Assembly: GCA_016859345.1 (NCBI GenBank)
Contig: CM029114.1
Coordinates: forward strand, 14,898,001 to 14,962,000
Origin: Istiophorus platypterus
Taxonomy: Eukaryota > Chordata > Actinopteri > Istiophoriformes > Istiophoridae
Direction: 5' to 3'
Length of the DNA: 64,000 bases
The notes beneath the pieces were generated by a model. That model saw nothing but the letters and a program-made list of their open reading frames with translations, was not told the origin of the DNA and ran no database searches. A program made the translations under genes and the position numbers. Position 1 is the first letter of the stretch; every line of letters starts with the position of its first letter. Shown here piece by piece: positions 23,901-32,483 of the stretch.

Positions 23901-25317
23901 CCTCAGTGATGTCCACGCTCGGTCGCCAGGCCAGTCCAGCAGCCTGCCCTGCTTTCATAACCTCTGGTAAGAACCAGATTGCTGACGCTCTACATGCTAA
24001 TGTACTCCCTCCTGGTTTATTGACTGAATAGGGACAAAGGCAATTCCTGGTCCCCTTGACAATAGTGAGGAAGTGCAGCCACTATGTGAGGAATACTGAA
24101 ACAAATGTTCATCAGCTTATAAGTCTTAAATCGGCTGCAACCCTTTGTATGAACCAATAAGGGTCTCAATCCCGAGGCTAAGAAACTGTGCTCTTGAGTA
24201 TTGCATTTTATTTCTTAAATGGTGTCAAATGCCATTCTGAGATTTATCACATTAACCATACAACACATGAGAAACTTGTCTTTTCTCACCTATTATCTGT
24301 CCTGTTGAGATGAGATGCTTCTTTTGCAGACACAGACAAACACACATCAAACTTACAGTATGTTTCTAAGGCAACGCTAGCTATCGAAAGCATGCAAAGC
24401 AACACACATACAATGTTTTGGATTCTGCTCCGGCAGTGCTCACATGTATAAGACCATCACTCTGGAGAGGGGCTCCTCAGGCCTGGGCTTCAGCATCGTT
24501 GGAGGGTTCGGCAGCCCTCACGGAGACCTGCCAATCTACGTCAAAACTGTCTTCAACAAGGTGAGAGACTGTCCTCCAGGGAAAAATCTTTCATGGGGAT
24601 CCTGGCTCAGAAATGTAATCTCAACACAGCTTTGTGTTCAGTTATGCTGGCAAAGTGTCTGTGTTCATATAAGGGACAAAAACACAACAGTTTGAAGCCA
24701 CAATTATAAACTGCAAAGGGCCAAAGGTTTGTATTAGCTGAAAAACTCTTTATGTAATAATAATTACTTTGTGACAAAATAATTGTGGTTTTTACTGCTA
24801 ATAATAGAGAATTTGTGTCCTATAACTTGAAATGTTGTTATTTCATTATTCAGAATTGTGAGCCAAAATGGGTTTAATGTCTTACATCATTTAATTATAC
24901 TCCAATAATGCTATATTATTACATTTTCAAGTAATTTATTCCTTAATATATATAGTATTAATCATCTGAATTACATATATAACCTATTAAGCAAAGTGTT
25001 TTATTTCAGTGTGACCAGTTGTTGGCACTGACCTTAATTGTCCCTTGTTACAGTATTACTTTGTTCTTGTCTATCTACATTTCTCATATCATATGTGCTG
25101 TTATATTGGTGTAAACAGTTTGTGATCTCTGATCTGCACATGGTGATGGACTTATGTTTGTGCACTGCAGGGGGCGGCCATAGAGGACGGCAGGCTGAAA
25201 CGTGGAGACCAGATCATTGCTGTCAATGGACACTGCCTGGAGGGTGTAACTCACGCTGAAGCTGTGGACATCCTCAAGAAGACCAAGGGAAGCATAGTCC
25301 TCACTGTGCTCTCCTGA
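527..25317 (+). CDS. mpdz: mpdz (MUPP1), multiple PDZ domain scaffold, 3' part (PDZ4 end to PDZ13)
   Basis: Cytoplasmic scaffold at tight junctions and the apical cell border; in mammals it binds C-terminal tails of claudins, JAMs and receptors. Thirty exons, read by frame, GT-AG sites and phase: 527-712, 857-1018, 1499-1708, 2526-2696, 4229-4352, 6413-6611, 9700-10014, 12044-12244, 12838-13015, 13747-13857, 14282-14347, 14772-14843, 15360-15459, 16714-16922, 17284-17375, 17479-17608, 17874-17966, 18454-18528, 18627-18971, 19281-19364, 20014-20207, 21384-21531, 21641-21712, 21968-22064, 22252-22295, 22632-22754, 23374-23478, 23866-23966, 24437-24560, 25171-25317. They join into 1425 residues plus stop with no frame break. 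Nine complete PDZ domains are present, each with a GLGF-type loop. Linker phrases such as LRDASHEQAVEAIR and LPIYVKTVF match vertebrate MPDZ rather than the shorter paralogue PATJ. The 5' exons lie outside the window. Whether this is the a or b fish copy cannot be told. Confidence 0.96.
857..1708 (+). CDS. mpdz: mpdz PDZ5 (two exons, 857-1018 and 1499-1708)
   Basis: The first exon carries a linker with PLAMWE and the opening strand VVELEKGESGLGFSILDYQ, with the carboxylate-binding loop GLGF. The second gives the rest, including SLVPGGVADQDGRLLPGD, the FVN turn and closing strand GPVRIGVAKPLP. The intron falls right after SILDYQ at phase 0. PLAMWE and FSILDYQ are also found in mammalian MPDZ PDZ5, which fixes the numbering of the following domains. 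Confidence 0.95.
1742..1860 (-). repeat. tRNA-derived SINE-like repeat
   Basis: Read on the minus strand it has GGGATGTCCTGGTGG, a B-box-like GGTTCACTTC, and the tail CAGGGACCTTTATTGCAAG followed by TCATTCCCCATCTCTCCCC. The last part is the tail of a SINE very common in percomorph fish. It sits in the intron after PDZ5, antisense to mpdz. Confidence 0.6.
2526..2696 (+). CDS. mpdz: mpdz linker exon between PDZ5 and PDZ6
   Basis: Phase 0 exon of 57 codons with a TTTTCAG acceptor and ACG/GTATGT donor. It codes for a Ser/Asp/Asn-rich unstructured linker that includes FSSEDNSIVQPCYNTT. This looks like the SPENDSIYSTQ part of the mammalian PDZ5-PDZ6 linker. That linker is much longer in mammals, so either it is truly shorter here or a further exon was missed. 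Confidence 0.8.
3795..4175 (+). repeat. dispersed teleost repeat, copy 1
   Basis: Holds phrases found all over teleost genomes: TTAGTCCACCACTGTGGTCC, AAATACCTCAACAAATACTGG, CAAACATTCATGGTC, GACTTTTCCTCTAGTGC, TTTGTCCAATACTTTGG, ACATGCTAGCACGCTAAACT and GAGATGGTGAACAT. It ends about 50 bases before the PDZ6 exon. A second, more decayed copy in the same orientation is at 46235-46700. Confidence 0.6.
4229..6611 (+). CDS. mpdz: mpdz PDZ6 (exons 4229-4352 and 6413-6611)
   Basis: The first exon ends SFERTITVVRGNRSLG, the first strand and start of the binding loop; the second begins MSVSAIKDGSGILVRSVV and ends near ARAMLRRQSLTGPEM. The intron splits the loop (SLG/MSV) at phase 1. The acceptor at 6411-6412 is preceded by TG repeats instead of a good pyrimidine tract. 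SFERTI and ARAMLRR match vertebrate PDZ6. Confidence 0.93.
4353..6412 (+). other. mpdz: mpdz intron within PDZ6
   Basis: About 2.1 kb. It has TG-rich stretches at 4520-4560 and 4890-4905, an internal AATAAA at 5791-5796 and a T/G-rich 3' end. No exon was found. The early read-through of the donor stays open into a hydrophobic stretch (about 4353-4468) that I take as chance. Confidence 0.7.
6612..9699 (+). other. mpdz: mpdz intron of 3.1 kb
   Basis: AT-rich, with CA-rich DNA at 8515-8760 and a short reading frame near 8913-9095 that has a perfect Kozak context (GCCACCATG) and a GGGGCGGGC box but no splice link I can support. Confidence 0.65.
9700..12244 (+). CDS. mpdz: mpdz PDZ6-PDZ7 linker (exons 9700-10014 and 12044-12244)
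   Basis: Two phase 2 exons. The first opens with SITYVPAHQVDEHR, the closing strand of PDZ6, followed by about 90 residues rich in Pro, Ser, Ala and Thr. The second begins SWLFPKSLPHKN and is highly charged, with many Lys, Glu and Asp, ending VSWDQPRR, like the SNWNQPRR just before mammalian PDZ7. The Pro/Ser block shows no similarity to mammals that I can recall. Confidence 0.85.
10490..10810 (+). repeat. long pyrimidine-rich tract in an mpdz intron
   Basis: About 320 bases made mainly of CT, TCTC, CCTCC and CTTT words, with several CAG triplets after good pyrimidine tracts (for example TCTCTGCAG near 10582) that look like 3' splice sites. No matching coding exon follows. Probably low-complexity DNA. 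Confidence 0.6.
10976..11018 (+). repeat. TATA-rich repeat with CGCTATATATA units
   Basis: Alternating TA with two copies of TATATACGC in the intron between the two PDZ6-PDZ7 linker exons. Confidence 0.75.
11265..11850 (+). repeat. two adjacent dispersed teleost repeats in an mpdz intron
   Basis: The first part (about 11265-11560) has ATAAAATGTCAGAAAGTTGT and TTTCCCAGAGCTCCAGG followed by TTCAGTTTACATAGAATACA; the second (about 11575-11850) has GGTTGTCTGTCCCTCCATCC, GCAATATCTCAGGTCTGCC, ATTTGGCACTTGGA, GGTCAAAGGTCAAAGG and TAACTCAAGAATTCATA. Both wordings recur widely in fish genomes. Class not assigned. Confidence 0.55.
12838..13857 (+). CDS. mpdz: mpdz PDZ7 (exons 12838-13015 and 13747-13857)
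   Basis: The first exon gives SVQLTRSSGQSLGISIMGG through FIKHISPDSPAAHNGTLRTGDRILE, the second VCGVDLRDASHEQAVEAIRR and the closing strand VVFLVQS. The loop is SLGIS. The donor at 13016 runs straight into a (TG)n tract. A second in-frame donor 9 bases on (ending 13866) would add Val-Pro-Gln. The acceptor TTTGGCCAAG before 13747 has a weak pyrimidine tract but is fixed by the reading frame. Confidence 0.94.
13016..13102 (+). repeat. (TG)n microsatellite starting at an mpdz 5' splice site
   Basis: The donor of the first PDZ7 exon (GAG/GTGTGTGAG) is itself the first unit of a TG tract of about 87 bases, broken by TC and GC variants. Reading through it stays open for about 40 codons of Cys and Val before a stop. 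Confidence 0.9.
13281..13302. repeat. 22-base perfect palindrome
   Basis: TATATACAGTA followed by its exact complement, TACTGTATATA, without a spacer, in the intron inside PDZ7. It lies in TA-rich DNA with further partial copies of ACTGTATA just after it. Confidence 0.8.
14282..15459 (+). CDS. mpdz: mpdz PDZ7-PDZ8 linker, three small exons
   Basis: Exons 14282-14347 (22 codons), 14772-14843 (24 codons) and 15360-15459 (33 codons plus one base). They code for a Ser/Pro/Thr-rich linker; LSLSPTNPF resembles the FSSTNPF part of the mammalian linker, which supports the middle exon. The first two are phase 0 at both ends, so either could be skipped without shifting the frame. The last ends GGA/GTACGT at phase 1 and joins the PDZ8 exon as GRKKMLQRYG. 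Confidence 0.8.
14868..14912 (+). repeat. (TG)n microsatellite 24 bases after an mpdz donor
   Basis: About 22 TG units beginning close behind the donor of the small in-frame exon 14772-14843. Confidence 0.9.
15460..16713 (+). other. mpdz: mpdz intron of 1.25 kb before PDZ8
   Basis: AT-rich DNA without a repeat or exon that I recognise; the 3' end is a good pyrimidine tract (TCTGTCTCTCCTAG). Confidence 0.6.
16714..17375 (+). CDS. mpdz: mpdz PDZ8 (exons 16714-16922 and 17284-17375)
   Basis: Reads ERYGTL-like MLQRYGSLSGKLLMIELVKD, then loop HGLGISLMGNKDDSRARMSV, FVxxIDP region VADIDPQGPAGLDGR, and after the intron INGQILYGRSHQNASTIIN and closing strand KVKIILIR. ILYGRSHQNAS is nearly identical to vertebrate PDZ8. 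Acceptor TCTCCTAG, donor GAG/GTAAGG, acceptor CTTCTAG and donor CAG/GTAACA are all ordinary. Confidence 0.95.
17479..18528 (+). CDS. mpdz: mpdz linker and most of PDZ9 (exons 17479-17608, 17874-17966, 18454-18528)
   Basis: The first exon continues RNKAAPTQK and gives a charged linker ending DIHHIILPQ, the first strand of PDZ9. The second has DHVGLGLSLVEDDSKDGAIV with loop GLGL; the third DGRIKTGDRIIAVGDEPVAGL. The domain closes in the next exon (VAVKLSV). Three introns cut this PDZ, more than in its neighbours. All junctions are phase 0 after 17608. Confidence 0.93.
18627..18971 (+). CDS. mpdz: mpdz exon joining PDZ9 end, Ser-rich linker and PDZ10 start
   Basis: One 115-codon phase 0 exon holds the last helix and strand of PDZ9 (SSLILKHQVAVKLSVSR), a Ser-rich linker with a run of seven Ser, the phrase ASDPLSCPVVAGREATIEI and the PDZ10 loop GLGLSIVGGCDTLL. 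The mammalian linker has the same ASDPATCPIIPG-type phrase before PDZ10. In mammals PDZ10 is the domain reported to bind the 5-HT2C receptor tail. Confidence 0.94.
19281..20207 (+). CDS. mpdz: mpdz rest of PDZ10 and start of PDZ11 (exons 19281-19364 and 20014-20207)
   Basis: The first exon reads GAVVIHEVNDGGAAQRDGRL and QAGDQILE. The second reads VNGIDLRQATHDEAIAVLRL, the closing strand RVRLCVFR, a short charged spacer (QEAYREEDLWD) and the first strand of PDZ11, VFTVELRPHPGQGLGFTTVGKR. PDZ10 and PDZ11 are thus separated by only about a dozen residues, as in mammals. Confidence 0.95.
20208..21383 (+). other. mpdz: mpdz intron within PDZ11
   Basis: About 1.2 kb, AT-rich, no exon or identified repeat. 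The shorter mpdz introns over 300 bases (1019-1498, 12245-12837, 13867-14281, 14348-14771, 14844-15359, 16923-17283, 17967-18453, 18972-19280, 19365-20013, 22296-22631, 22755-23373, 23479-23865, 23967-24436, 24561-25170) are likewise empty apart from the repeats listed here. Confidence 0.6.
21384..22064 (+). CDS. mpdz: mpdz rest of PDZ11 and following linker (exons 21384-21531, 21641-21712, 21968-22064)
   Basis: The first exon reads SNDMGIFVSDIIRGGVADSDGRLLLGDQ to the helix EHAQKLLQ. The second has the closing strand GAVHLEVARFKAG. The third is a 32-codon Ser/Glu/Asp/Thr-rich linker (SEDSECSTLTASS). The sequence GIFVSDI followed by GGVADSDGRL is characteristic of MPDZ PDZ11. The last exon ends at phase 1 with donor A/GTGAGT. 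Confidence 0.94.
22252..23478 (+). CDS. mpdz: mpdz PDZ12 (exons 22252-22295, 22632-22754, 23374-23478)
   Basis: A short 44-base exon leads in (FQDFPEIKKVTIQK). The second has GPCDSLGISIAGGVGSPHGN and IPLFIASM; the third TGDKILSINDVPTEGMSHVHARALLKN and closing strand GTIILQ. Loop SLGIS, as in vertebrate PDZ12. The acceptor before 23374 (GTCCATAAG) has little pyrimidine but the frame and homology fix it. Confidence 0.94.
22465..22512 (+). repeat. (TACA)n tetranucleotide repeat
   Basis: Seven TACA units and a palindromic end ATACATGTATGTAT, in the intron ahead of the main PDZ12 exon. Confidence 0.85.
23522..23547 (+). repeat. (CTACA)n pentanucleotide repeat
   Basis: Five units of ACACT/CTACA about 45 bases after the donor of the last PDZ12 exon. 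Confidence 0.8.
23866..23966 (+). CDS. mpdz: mpdz linker exon between PDZ12 and PDZ13
   Basis: Codes for VVAGSGECNTQDLSDVHARS and a Ser/Pro/Gln-rich stretch ending LPCFHNL. VVAGGD at the same place follows PDZ12 in mammalian MPDZ. Acceptor TCTAG and donor CTCTG/GTAAGA; it ends at phase 2 and joins the PDZ13 exon through a Cys codon. Confidence 0.9.
24437..25317 (+). CDS. mpdz: mpdz PDZ13 and C-terminus (exons 24437-24560 and 25171-25317)
   Basis: Reads YKTITLERGSSGLGFSIVGG, FGSPHGDLPIYVKTVF, then GAAIEDGRLKRGDQIIAVNG and EAVDILKKTKGSIVLTVLS followed by TGA at 25315-25317. This is the best conserved domain of the protein and is close to identical with mammalian PDZ13. The protein ends right at the closing strand of the domain, with no tail, as in mammals. 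Confidence 0.97.
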
Positions 25318-26520
25318 GGCATGGCTCATTTTGTCCTATTTTGATTATGTGTTAGCAAAGTAGCCCTAAAGCAGTGTAGCTGCTTCCTGTAGAACTGTTT
25401 AAAAAGGACCTGAGAAGGCAAATATGGATAAAGTCACGTGCTTTTGTTTGAAATCGTAATCATTGTCGATTTGTGAGTTTAAATTTATCTGCATTTAGTT
25501 TGGGGAAGCTACCTCAAACTGCAAACACAGTTTACATGTACACAACATTCGTGATATCAATTCTTATTTCCATAAAAGTGTTATTTGAACGAATGTGTTA
25601 ATGCTACATATTAAGCATTCATGAAAATACCTGTATTCATAAAACAGGATTTTGTTTTTTTAAATGACCACGGAAGCAATACTCATAGAAAAGCAGATCA
25701 TACCACCGTGTCCCAGCTAATAATAATACAGTATATATTGTCTTACTGTGCTGTGAAAGGTATTGGTAATAGAGTTGTGCATTAACATGCATCATTTCCC
25801 ATTTAAATGCATTCATGAATAAATCACCAAACCTCTGAATCTGCTGACTGTACAAATGAATGCAATAGAAACATCGGACATGTGACATATATTTACTGCT
25901 GTCTCTTGTCTTCTCCTCATTCAGTTACTTACTATGATAAACTCCTAAGACCAAAAACATGCCATACAAGTGCTTCTGCCAATCTTTTGTATGGCAATAA
26001 GGTTTTAGGACATTTGCTTCGTAAGACCGTTTTACTTTTATTCCACATTTTCAATGGCTAATGATTTAAAATGTGTCATGATTCCTTGAATAATCAATGT
26101 ATTACATGACATGTTTATGATTAGGAGTTATAACCACCTTATGTTACGCAGGTAGAACATAAAAAAAAAAACTAATTTTGTTACATCTGTCAAGAGCAGG
26201 TGCAAAATCCAGTTACTTTAAATATCAGCTGTGTGAGTAAGTGGTTTATTTACCAATTCATTATTTTTTACTTATTACATAATCTTAAATTTGATCAGTT
26301 GATCAAACACTATTATTAAAGCATTATGTGTGATATTTATTTAGAAACCTCCATCTACCTGTTTTATATGATTTTATATTTACTGTGATATAATGCTTTC
26401 TTCACTGTTGTTTATTTTATTTCTTCTTTGTGAGTAGTAGTCAGAGCCAATATACACACCTGTGTCTTTGGCGTTGTGCATCATTGTATGACTGAATGTA
26501 CTGTAAGTGATCTTATTAAA
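25318..26520 (+). terminator. mpdz: probable mpdz 3'UTR with poly(A) signals
   Basis: AT-rich DNA following the stop codon. An AATAAA lies at 25818-25823 and an ATTAAA at 26515-26520; the latter is followed by a T/G-rich stretch, as expected of a downstream element. Which is used cannot be told from sequence. No reading frame of note. Confidence 0.4.
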
Positions 26521-29119
26521 TGTTAATTTGTTAGAGTTTTTGTATCCAAAGCTTCTTGTAGTTCAGGACTCCTATTATTCTGTTTACTTACTTACAACTG
26601 TACTCTGTGTAAAATATCATAGCAGTCACCTTAAATATGGTTAAATACTAATGATGAATGACAACAAAGTAGGGAGCTTTCTTGTTATCTGATGCTTCGT
26701 GTTGTCTCTCTGGAATTATACTGAGTAGGATAAGCCCGTGGATATAACATTGTTTGATTTTCAAAGCCCACAGATGCAGACCAGAAAGAAGAATCTGAAA
26801 AATCTGAGATTCCTGAACTGTTAAACAAAGAAGTCGGGGCCACATTTTTATTGATAGATGCAAGTTTTTAAACATCTTTTGCATATTTTTCCATTTGTTT
26901 CCAAACCAGTGAATTGCATTTTGCCTTGGAAATGTTCTACTGTTGTGGTTATGCTTTTCATCTTTAGTTTTCATTCTTTCTCTCTGTCTTTTTCAAACAT
27001 TGATTCATATTCAAGATCCCTCAGGTGTAGTCAAGGAGCTAGGAAGAAGAGTGTCATACAGTATATCATGGAATGACAGGGCAGCACTAAATCATGGAGT
27101 AAGGAGTAGAGTGAGGAGAGGAGAGGAGAGGAGCGGAGAATTTGAGAGCTACACCTGAAAGAAAGCTGAAGAAATTAGTCTGAAGTCAGGAAAAAGACAT
27201 ATCCAACCTGAGTCAGAGAAGCACCAAAGGGAGACTGAACCTGAGCCTTTGTTTTTTGTTGGGGTTTTTCTTGCATGCACAGAATTTTCCCTTTAATTAC
27301 TGGAGTTACTGGTGACAACTTGACAAACAATACATTTTCACAAAAATGTCTCATTTAGGAAATAGGAGGCATCTAGGGAGCCTCCACATTAATCAAAGCC
27401 ATCTGTTCACATAGCAAGCTTTATTGAAACCCAGCCATCACAGTCTGGTTTATCCTTCTCCAGATGAACAATTGCCTCGCCTAAAGGCTGGCGTGAAGAG
27501 GGTATTAAGAAGGAGAAATTGCACAGCGCTTGTTGTGCATTTACAATATAATGTTTCTTCCTTTGTGAAAATAGAACTATTATATGTGCTACTTGTTTGG
27601 TATCTAAAAGCAAATCTACACATTTATTGATACCATACTTTATCACGTGAACTGAAATTGATTTCCATATATCTCTTGTGGTAGAAGCAGGGGACAGATG
27701 CTTTGAAATCTCCTTTTCTTCTCTTTCATCATGCAAAAAAACTGATCTCCTGGTCTTCACAACCACGCTCAAATTCCCTTTTCTCCAAACATATGCCAGC
27801 AGGAAACAGCAGCCGTACCTTTTCCACCCCATGTACCCTCTTGTGCTCTTTTCCACCCCATGCATACAGAGCCTAAATATTGTGGCTACAAACCCGCAAA
27901 GCAATTTTTTGGGTAGATGAGATTTTGAGGACTTTCATCTGAGCACACTTGACATGAAAGGCACTAATGATCCTCTCTCCCGGGAGGGTAGAAGTGGCCA
28001 AATGATTGTTGTATGTGTGACTGTCACATCTACCCATATTAATAGATCCACAGGATTGAGTCTTTTGCTGTCAATGTAACCTGCTGGTACAGAGAGAACA
28101 GCCAATTGATGGTGGATCCAAAAAAATCTCTTCTCCTTCTCCATTCATTTCCATGAGTCTTTTTCAGGATGCCAGCCTGCACAGCGAAAATGCCAATCCT
28201 AAATAAATCGATCCAGTGCTGAGTCTTAAAAATGTACTCTCCTTAAAACAAGATAAAACTATCCCACCTGGAAGATTCACTGTAATTACTGTATATACTG
28301 TAGGTCTGCGGTAGCTTTAGTTAGTTGCAGCTATCGGCTTAGGTATCCATTTCCATGCTATGCCCCGATAATGAGTCTGTGTTGTCACAAGCAAATGAGC
28401 TGGACTGATGGGAAAGTATTTCAGAGAGGAGCATGCATGCCTATGTCATGCTGTTTTATTCAGTGGCATAGCCGGAAGCGAGAAATAATTAGACACAGTC
28501 ACACAGTTATAGCAGAGTAGCAAGGCCTGACACGCCGTATAATTTGGTTATGAGTTTTAAAATCTCTCTCTTATTAAAACTAGAATTTAACGGTCAAACA
28601 ATTTCACTCTTTCCAATTATGGTTTTTAAATCTTTTCTATCCTTTCTATCCATTCCCTCATCAAAATATGCTCTAGGCAAAACTGTAGCCAGAATCCTAA
28701 AGCTCCTCCCCCACTGAAAAAACATAATTTTTGAAGGGACCCAAAAGTTTTTCTTTTAATACGGAGGTTTTTTTTCTGTTTGATTCATTGATTATGTGTG
28801 TAAAACCTTAACGTGTTTGAAAAAATTCAGTTGTCTCATACATTCTCCACATATCGTCTAAAAACCCTTTCCTAAATTGATCCACTACTTCTCAGAGATC
28901 ACAGGTGCCGAATTGTTTTATTTAATTAATTTCCTAACCTAAAAACTTTAATATTTAAGACGCTGAGTCTAAAAATACTTTAAAAATATCTGCCTTTAAA
29001 TTATGAATTGGTGCTGCTATCGCTGCTGCTGTTACTATTAATAACACCATTACACTGTTCAGTATCACTATTATTATCATCACCATAACAACCAGCCTAA
29101 CGGATCTGAAAACAGCAGT

Positions 29120-29395
29120 ATATACAGCAGTTACTGGTCTCTTCCTTCTCTCTCCCCCATTTCTCTCCTCTCATCCCAAACAGTTGAGGCCGGCGGCCGC
29201 CCGCCCTCAGTCTGGTTCTCTTCGAGATGCCGTCCTGTGAAAAGGAAGCTTTTCTTCTCCATTCTCACAGAGTCTTTGCCCATGGTGGGAACTGTTGGGT
29301 TTAAGGTCTTGACCTTACTCATTAAAGAGCTTTGAGATGATGTATGTTATGATCCGGCATCATATGAATAAAATTGCACTGGATTGTATTATATA
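29120..29395 (+). repeat. retroelement 3' tail common in teleosts
   Basis: Reads CTTCTCTCTCCCCC, then GAGGCCGGCGGCCGCCC, CAGTCTGGTTCTCTTCGAG, TGTGAAAAGGAAGC, AACTGTTGGGTTT and AAGAGCTTTGAGATGATG, ending ATGAATAAAATTGCACTGG. This order (clip, gap, 'TGTTGGGTTT', 'GCTTTGAGA', 'AATAAAATTG') is that of a very abundant fish repeat. It explains the GC-rich spot near 29190 and the reading frame on the minus strand there. Confidence 0.6.
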
Positions 29396-29502
29396 AAAAA
29401 TTAAACTACACCTCAGCCCCCTAAATAAATTGTCTCTCTGACATCGAGGGTACCTACAACCCTGGCTTTAATTTTTCCACAAAGGCATCATGGGGATCAT
29501 AT

Positions 29503-29681
29503 ATGTCAGAGCATGCTGTGCTCTTGCTTTTGTGCATAACTACTTCACAAGGACAGGCTGTTGAAATTTATGAGAGACCTCGATTCCAAGGCACAGCGTG
29601 CTCTTTCCATGCAGATGAAAAAGCCATAACAGGAGAGAGGAAATATTTATCTTTTGTGCACTGTACAGAAGCTGCACGAGG
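29503..29681 (+). pseudogene. isolated reading frame with leader and one crystallin-like motif
   Basis: ATG at 29503 opens MSEHAVLLLLCITTSQG, which looks like a signal peptide, followed by AVEIYERPRFQGTACSF and KYLSFVHCTEAAR, ending at a GT donor-like site after 29681 (CGAG/GTAGGC). YERPRFQG fits the beta-gamma-crystallin Greek-key signature (aromatic, four residues, aromatic, any, Gly). I found no second motif or following exon, so it may be a gene remnant or a chance match. Confidence 0.25.
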
Positions 29682-30795
29682 TAGGCCAGTGTCTGTTAGA
29701 TATAAGTTACATTGGTTTTGTTGAAGACAAAACAATCTTATCAAATGTAAAACAAAAAATTGGCCCGTTTTGCCAGAATCACGGACAGAACACAATGCCA
29801 CTGACCTCAAAACTGAAGTCGTCACCAACAGATGAGTGCAAATACTGTGACCCGGCTCATTTTTTTGCAACCGCGTGATAAGCGTGGGCAGTGTCTCTAA
29901 AGTAGGAGAAAGTGGTGTCAGACTTCTGGACCCCACTTTATGTAGCAGCTTTACTTTGATTTTGTCCTCGCTCCTGGTGTGCCTTGCTGGGTTGTCATTT
30001 CATCAAGAGTTAAACTTGACCTTGTGTCATTATAATCGAGCTTCAGCAAATGTAACATCATGTAGCCCATTGATGCAGGGGTTGTCCAAATCCTACAAAA
30101 TCAGACATTCCTCCGTTTTTGCTTTTGCTCAACTGTCACTTCATTCATGCAACAAGATATTTTGTTCCTAAATTTCAATATAATTGTTCAGAAAATGGTC
30201 AATATCTGTGGAAGGAGCAAATAACTGTACAGAGCGAAAAACTGTAAATTGAATCCTGTCGCAGTAACATGTTATATCCACACAGGGGCGGTGTGTCTGC
30301 TGTTATGAACACATGGAACTTTGAATGGACTTGATCTGCGTAATGGGTTAGAAAGCAACATTACAAGTGGTGTGGTTTGCTTGTTAGCCCCAGGCTTCAA
30401 ACAAGCAAATTTTCACCTGCAGCCAAAAGCCTCTAGCATTAAGACCTGTCTGTGGTCTGCTCATACAGTTACAGCATATTATTCACTCAATAGCAGCATG
30501 TAGCTGGGAGCTGAAAAAAGGGTCAGTGAAAGGAAGACATTATTTTTTTAGAGCTATCTAATGATGTGATGAGGTTAGATACCCAGTGGTAGAGTGGAAA
30601 AGGCCAGTAAATGTATACTTGTGGCTTCTTCTTGCCTATTCATTATACACTGAGCTGCTCCAGGCCATCTGACCTCATGCCCGCAGCCTGACCCCTTCGC
30701 TGAATGCACTGTACAAAAGACTCAGCCAGCCCGACATTTTATGGCAAATACGATGACACAGACACAAGGACTTCGGGGTTTGAAACCAGTTCACC

Positions 30796-30801
30796 TTTAT
30801 T
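30796..30801 (-). terminator. tyrp1: tyrp1 poly(A) signal AATAAA
   Basis: AATAAA on the minus strand about 100 bases past the tyrp1 stop codon. The short 3'UTR between contains a T-rich tract (minus strand) at about 30845-30824. No better signal is nearer. Confidence 0.6.
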
Positions 30802-30899
30802 AGAAGTAGGAGTAATAAAAATTACAAAAAAAAAAAAAAAAAAACAAAAGAAAAAACAATTGCATGAGAATGTCAAGGCCTCCCGAGAGAGGTAATGAT

Positions 30900-32443
30900 T
30901 CAGACAACAGACTGTGATTTGTCCAACCTTCGGTCGTCCTCTGAGTAGCGTCGGAAAGTCTCTCCCAGCAGCGGCTCCAAGGCCTCGGCCGAGCGGTAGG
31001 AACGGGCACGCACGGCACAGGAGATGACGCCACCCACCACTGCCACCACCAGCACCGCCGCAACAACAGCTATGGTGATGATCTCAGACAGGGTGTAGGC
31101 ACGAGCTATGGAAGAAGAAAGAAAGGTCATTTGAGGCCACTGGGTTTTGTGTGTGCATGTACGCGTGTGCTGCAAACTCACCTGGCCACTGGACCTCATA
31201 GGAGTACCCAAGGCTTTCTGGGGCAGAGACAAACATCTCAGCATTGGTGACAGGGGGCCAAAAAGGAACCATGTTGAACCTGCGGTTGTGCCCAATGGGG
31301 GCGTTTTCCTCGGGGTATACTATTTCTCCTGCGGGGTGACAAAAATAGGTTTATCCATCTATTCATCCTTCAGAATGATTTATGTTTCTGTATCTGCCTC
31401 CACTTCGGTCTGTGTATACCTGGTTGGTGCCTGCGGAGCCACTCATCAAAGACTGCGTCGGTGAAGGTGTGCAGCAGGACAAAGATGGGATCATTGGGCG
31501 AGAGGTGAGTCTGCCCGCCCGTCCCGTTGAGGAAGAGGTGGGCCAGGTTGTGGAGGCTGCGGATCACCGGGTCGTACATCCCCTGCGGGGCGCTGTAGCC
31601 TTGAAAATACAGGATAACAGAGTCATTAAATGAAAGCACTGATTTACCAAAATTAGGAACAGCAAATGCTATGTTGGAGCTAACCGTATGTACAGAGGGG
31701 TGGGTTCTAGTCTGTCCGTGTGTTTCTGGCTTTGTGTTTGTTTCTGTGCAGTGACACAGTACTACGGTAGCGCTGCACTGTGAACTGGGACCTGAAACGC
31801 CTCCTTTGGTTGATGGGGGGGATGTTAAATATAAAGTGCTGCTTTGATTGTGACCCCTGAAGCAAAACTAAGCACCTTCAATGGTGTTCCTGAAGCTCTC
31901 AGATGAGGTGGAGTAGTAAGGAGGAGTGTCGAAGGTGTTGAGCTCCAGACAGTCCAACACATCCTTGGGCTCCGGCAGTCTCTGCACCATGGGTCGCGCC
32001 ACGTTGCCTGCTGGGTTCCTCCTGATGGGACTGGTTTCTGTGCCTGGGTGATAAAGACAGAGCACGAGCCCGAGGTGTTATCAAACTCAAGAGAAATATA
32101 ATTATGTGTACACTCGAAAGACGAAGGATAATTTGAACAGTGGCAGTTTTTTTGGGCACTGGAGTGCTTAGACTGTGGTTCAGATTCATGCCAGTGGTCC
32201 CAGCAGAATTGAAAAGAAAGATGATTAGAAATGTTGTATTATTTAACCACTTTCTAATTCTATGTGGGAGACCAGACTAGTTTGATCAGTCTTAAACATG
32301 ACAGGATGGCAGTTTTCTTTTTTAATTATTCACTAAAAGTCAACAGTAGTGAGTGGGAGCTCTCCGACTGAACAGAAGTTTGTTTTCTTTTTTCTCTCGC
32401 ATGCATCATCTCTTTCTTTCTTTTTTGTGCTTTCTCTCCTACG

Positions 32444-32483
<40 letters not shown>

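Larger units (their letters stand above)
26521..30795. other. intergenic region between mpdz and tyrp1
   Basis: About 4.3 kb between two converging genes. It holds a GAGGA repeat near 27112-27136, the retroelement tail at 29120-29395 and the isolated crystallin-like frame at 29503. A 165-codon minus-strand frame at 27407-27904 has no domain, no splice context and ordinary AT-rich composition, so it is not called. Confidence 0.6.

Noticed and set aside
27407..27904. 165-codon minus-strand frame between mpdz and tyrp1
   Set aside because: No recognisable domain, no splice context, ordinary AT-rich codon use and no leader; likely chance.
29131..29322. Minus-strand frame through a GC-rich spot with a GCGGCCGC site
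   Set aside because: It lies inside a common teleost retroelement tail (29120-29395).
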